A stretch of DNA of 8,539 nucleotides, taken from contig JAFRLP010000354.1 of the NCBI GenBank assembly GCA_017431185.1, forward strand, positions 1 through 8,539, given 5' to 3'. The notes under the pieces were generated by a model that saw only the letters and a list, made by a program, of their open reading frames with translations, ran no database searches and had not been told where the DNA came from. A program made the position numbers and the translations under genes. Below, one piece after another: positions 6,613 to 8,539 of the stretch. The DNA is from Victivallales bacterium. Its GTDB lineage: Bacteria > Verrucomicrobiota > Lentisphaeria > Oligosphaerales > Oligosphaeraceae. Every line of letters begins with the position of its first letter. Position 1 is the first letter of the stretch.

Positions 6613-7631
6613 GCCTGGCTCCCCCCTGGCACGGTGGCCAATCTGCGCGTGCCTTGAAGAAAGGCGCGGCAGGCATTGGCGGTGGCGTCGATTTCCGCCT
6701 CGTCTGGATGATGGGCGGCGAAACGCACCAAATCACAGTGGGTGAGGAACTGCTGAAGCAATGCGCGGTGCGCCTCCAGTTCCGGACGGGTGCGCAGTTC
6801 CATCAGGAACTCCTCGGTGGTGCGCTCCGGCGCATGGACGTCAAAACGCGCCTCGACGTAATCGCGCAGAATCTGCTGGATGCGGTTGTAGAAGACCATC
6901 AGTTCGCCTCTTTCGGGGAGATTGTCCGCCATCAGCATCCGCAGGGCGGCAACCGCGACCTCATAGGGGTCGGGAGGCGGCGGAGAGGCGGTTTTGCGCA
7001 CACGGCGGAAGCGCCACCACAGCGCCACCAGCAAACCGACCGCCACGACAATCAGCCAAGGCCAAAGACGATGCGACGGCGGCCCCAGGCGCTCCATGGG
7101 AGTCTCCGCCGCATGGGCCTCCACATCCAGCTTCTGCCAGAACTCCCCTGGGGGCATCGTGACCTCCAGCGCCACTTCGTCCGTCGATAAATCATATTCC
7201 TTTTGGCGCACGCCATCCTTCATCAGGGCGAATTTGACGGTCAGCGGGAGGATGGCCAGTTTTTCAGGGATGACCAGCGGCTCAAGCGTCAGGACCCGAC
7301 GGGTGGTCATGCACCCGTCCGCCGTCAGACGTGGCGGGTCGCTTTTCTCCAGCTCCCAGCGGAACTGGCGGACGCCCTCCTCCAGCGGGGGCAGTTCGAT
7401 GGCGTACTCCTCGGGAGCCGTCGCCTCCAGAGTCAGGGTGATGTTCTCGCCAATCCAGAGACAGGTGCGGTCAAGAGCCAGACGCACCTTCATCAGCCCC
7501 GATTCCACGGTTTTGTCGTACGGTTTCGGGTCAATCCTGGTCTCTGCGAGACAACACCAGGCGAAGAGCAGCCAGCACAGCAAAACACTGGTCTGCCGCC
7601 CGCAAGTCAATGATGGTCCAAGGCTCGCCAC
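6609..7631 (-). CDS. BatD-like membrane protein with exported beta domain and cytosolic helical domain
   Basis: This 340-residue protein has an N-terminal hydrophobic export signal (about residues 15-29, possible cleavage after CLA). An exported region of about 155 residues follows, with alternating beta-type sequence such as LWIGENITLTLEA at 58-70. One membrane helix lies at about 189-206 and is followed by the basic stretch RFRRVRK. The cytosolic helical domain (about 222-328) ends in HCDLVRFA (298-305). The BatD protein of the same operon has the same architecture and the related motif ECDAIRFA, so this is best read as a shortened BatD-type paralogue. No catalytic residues are visible. GTG at 7631 is chosen as the start because the purine-rich site at 7646-7637 lies five bases before it and the signal peptide follows directly. 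It overlaps the DUF58 gene by one base and the TPM gene by four (ATGA). The exported part holds two cysteines, C56 and C107. The exact family (BatD-like or DUF4381-like) is uncertain. Confidence 0.85.
   Translation of the reverse strand: MASLGPSLTCGRQTSVLLCWLLFAWCCLAETRIDPKPYDKTVESGLMKVRLALDRTCLWIGENITLTLEATAPEEYAIELPPLEEGVRQFRWELEKSDPPRLTADGCMTTRRVLTLEPLVIPEKLAILPLTVKFALMKDGVRQKEYDLSTDEVALEVTMPPGEFWQKLDVEAHAAETPMERLGPPSHRLWPWLIVVAVGLLVALWWRFRRVRKTASPPPPDPYEVAVAALRMLMADNLPERGELMVFYNRIQQILRDYVEARFDVHAPERTTEEFLMELRTRPELEAHRALLQQFLTHCDLVRFAAHHPDEAEIDATANACRAFLQGTRRLATVPGGSQA
6619..6627 (-). promoter_or_regulatory. Shine-Dalgarno site for the TPM gene
   Basis: On the minus strand this reads AGGGGGGAG, six bases before the ATG at 6612. 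It is embedded in the last codons of the BatD-like gene, at an ATGA overlap. Confidence 0.72.
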
Positions 7632-8533
7632 TACCGCCCCCTCCCTGCCAAATGCTCGCGGTGACGGAAGAACTGCACCAGGCTGCGGACATAATCCCCG
7701 CTGGTGGACAGTTCCAGAAAATCAATGCCCATGCCACGCAGGGCGGAGCGAAGCCCCGCCTGCCATTCGGCGGACTGGGCGGAGAAACGGCGGCGGATGG
7801 CCTGGCTGCCAGTGTCGAGCAGCACCGTCTCGCCCGTCTCCGCGTCCTCCAGTTCCAGCAGTCCCACATCCGGCATTTCACGTTCCCTGGGGTCGGCGAC
7901 TCCGATGGCGATGAGGTCATGCCGTCGGGCCAGAATGCGCGCCAGGCGGGCAAATCCCTCCGCCGCGCTCTCCGGCTGCTGGAAATCGGAGACCAGGAAG
8001 AGCACGCAGCGTCTGCGGATGACCCGTCCCAGGTAATCCAGCGCACCGGCGAGGTCCGTGCCGCGTCCAGACGGCTGGAATCCCAGCACCTCGCCGATGA
8101 GACGCAGGGCGTGCGTGCCGCCCTTGGCGGGCGGAATGTACTTCTCCACCTTGTCCGTGAACAGCAGCAGGCCAACCTTGTCATTGCTCTTGACCGCCGA
8201 GAAGGAGAGCAGCGCGCACAGTTCGGCGGCCAGTTCGCCTTTGCTCTGGGAGCCGCTGCCAAAGCGGCCCGAGGCGGACATGTCCACGGCGAACACCACC
8301 GTCAGTTCACGCTCCTCGTGGAAGCGTTTGACATACGGGCGGCCCTGGCGCGCGGTCACGTTCCAGTCGATGGAGCGCACCTCGTCTCCAGGCTGGTATT
8401 CCCGCACTTCGTCAAACTCCATTCCAGACCCCTTGAAGGCGCTTTGGTACTCGCCAGCGAGGGCATCGTTCACCGTCTTGCTGGTGTAAATCTGGATGTA
8501 GCGGATTTTCCTGGCCAGTTCCCTGCTAATCAT
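7631..8533 (-). CDS. DUF58 domain protein with vWA-like fold (bat/MoxR operon)
   Basis: This 300-residue protein has no signal peptide or membrane helix and is predicted to be cytosolic. The N-terminal half carries the DUF58 signature: GEYQSAFKGSGMEFDEVREY at residues 27-46, then PGDEVRSIDWNVTAR at 48-62. A vWA-like domain follows from about residue 76. Its MIDAS residues appear complete: D84, S86 and S88 (DMSAS), T159 (GRGTD) and D183 (VSDF). Family knowledge: DUF58 proteins are encoded beside MoxR AAA+ ATPases and are thought to act as adaptors or partners for them, but no reaction is established. The ATG at 8533 gives the usual DUF58 N-terminus, with a basic helix before the signature, so the gene looks complete. 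Only six bases upstream are visible, so its ribosome site cannot be judged. Its stop overlaps the GTG start of the next gene by one base (TAGTG), which suggests coupled translation. A moxR gene is expected just upstream of the window (inference). Confidence 0.93.
   Translation of the reverse strand: MISRELARKIRYIQIYTSKTVNDALAGEYQSAFKGSGMEFDEVREYQPGDEVRSIDWNVTARQGRPYVKRFHEERELTVVFAVDMSASGRFGSGSQSKGELAAELCALLSFSAVKSNDKVGLLLFTDKVEKYIPPAKGGTHALRLIGEVLGFQPSGRGTDLAGALDYLGRVIRRRCVLFLVSDFQQPESAAEGFARLARILARRHDLIAIGVADPREREMPDVGLLELEDAETGETVLLDTGSQAIRRRFSAQSAEWQAGLRSALRGMGIDFLELSTSGDYVRSLVQFFRHREHLAGRGR
7637..7646 (-). promoter_or_regulatory. Shine-Dalgarno site for the BatD-like gene (GTG start)
   Basis: On the minus strand this reads AGGGAGGGGG, five bases before the GTG at 7631. 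It lies inside the last codons of the DUF58 gene. It decides in favour of the GTG start and of coupled translation across the TAGTG junction. Confidence 0.75.
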
Positions 8534-8539
8534 GGCACC

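Overview
The window is almost entirely one minus-strand operon: seven complete genes lie head to tail between about 8533 and 54, separated by 1-4 base overlaps or gaps of 7-16 bases. The gene content identifies it as a Bat (Bacteroides aerotolerance) locus: a DUF58 protein, a small BatD-like membrane protein, a TPM-domain protein, BatA, a BatB-BatC fusion, BatD and BatE. In related loci a MoxR-type AAA+ ATPase gene precedes the DUF58 gene. Here it would lie beyond base 8539 and cannot be seen. No RNA gene, mobile element, CRISPR array or promoter was recognised. Only the last 53 bases downstream of batE (1-53) are non-coding.

The layout in transcription order is as follows. At 8533-7631 is a cytosolic DUF58/vWA protein. 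At 7631-6609 is a secreted beta domain plus one membrane helix plus a cytosolic helical domain. At 6612-5842 is an exported TPM-domain protein with a Gly-rich tail. At 5826-4756 is BatA (membrane vWA). At 4759-2696 is a BatB vWA domain fused to a BatC TPR domain with a long Q/E/K-rich tail. At 2679-871 is BatD. At 863-54 is BatE (signal peptide, TPR, two membrane helices, SH3-like end).

The likely working model combines family knowledge with topology read from the sequence. A MoxR-class ATPase and DUF58 act on the cytosolic side. BatA, BatB-C, BatD and BatE form an inner-membrane assembly whose vWA, TPR, SH3-like and beta-sandwich parts face the periplasm. All three vWA proteins keep a full metal-binding (MIDAS) residue set, so metal-dependent protein-protein contacts are plausible. 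The TPM protein and the BatD-like protein are extra, locus-specific partners. The physiological role of Bat systems is not firmly settled; envelope or oxidative stress tolerance and chaperone-like functions have been proposed.

The coding signals point to a Gram-negative with a GC-rich genome. The expanded bat gene set and BatB-BatC fusion would fit a PVC-group organism (Lentisphaerota, Verrucomicrobiota or Planctomycetota) better than a typical AT-richer Bacteroidota, but this placement is an inference of low to moderate confidence. I see no wholly new system here. The points most worth a second look are the BatB-BatC fusion, the inserted TPM gene, the duplicated BatD-type C-terminal domain, and the split between genes with strong Shine-Dalgarno sites and genes with none.
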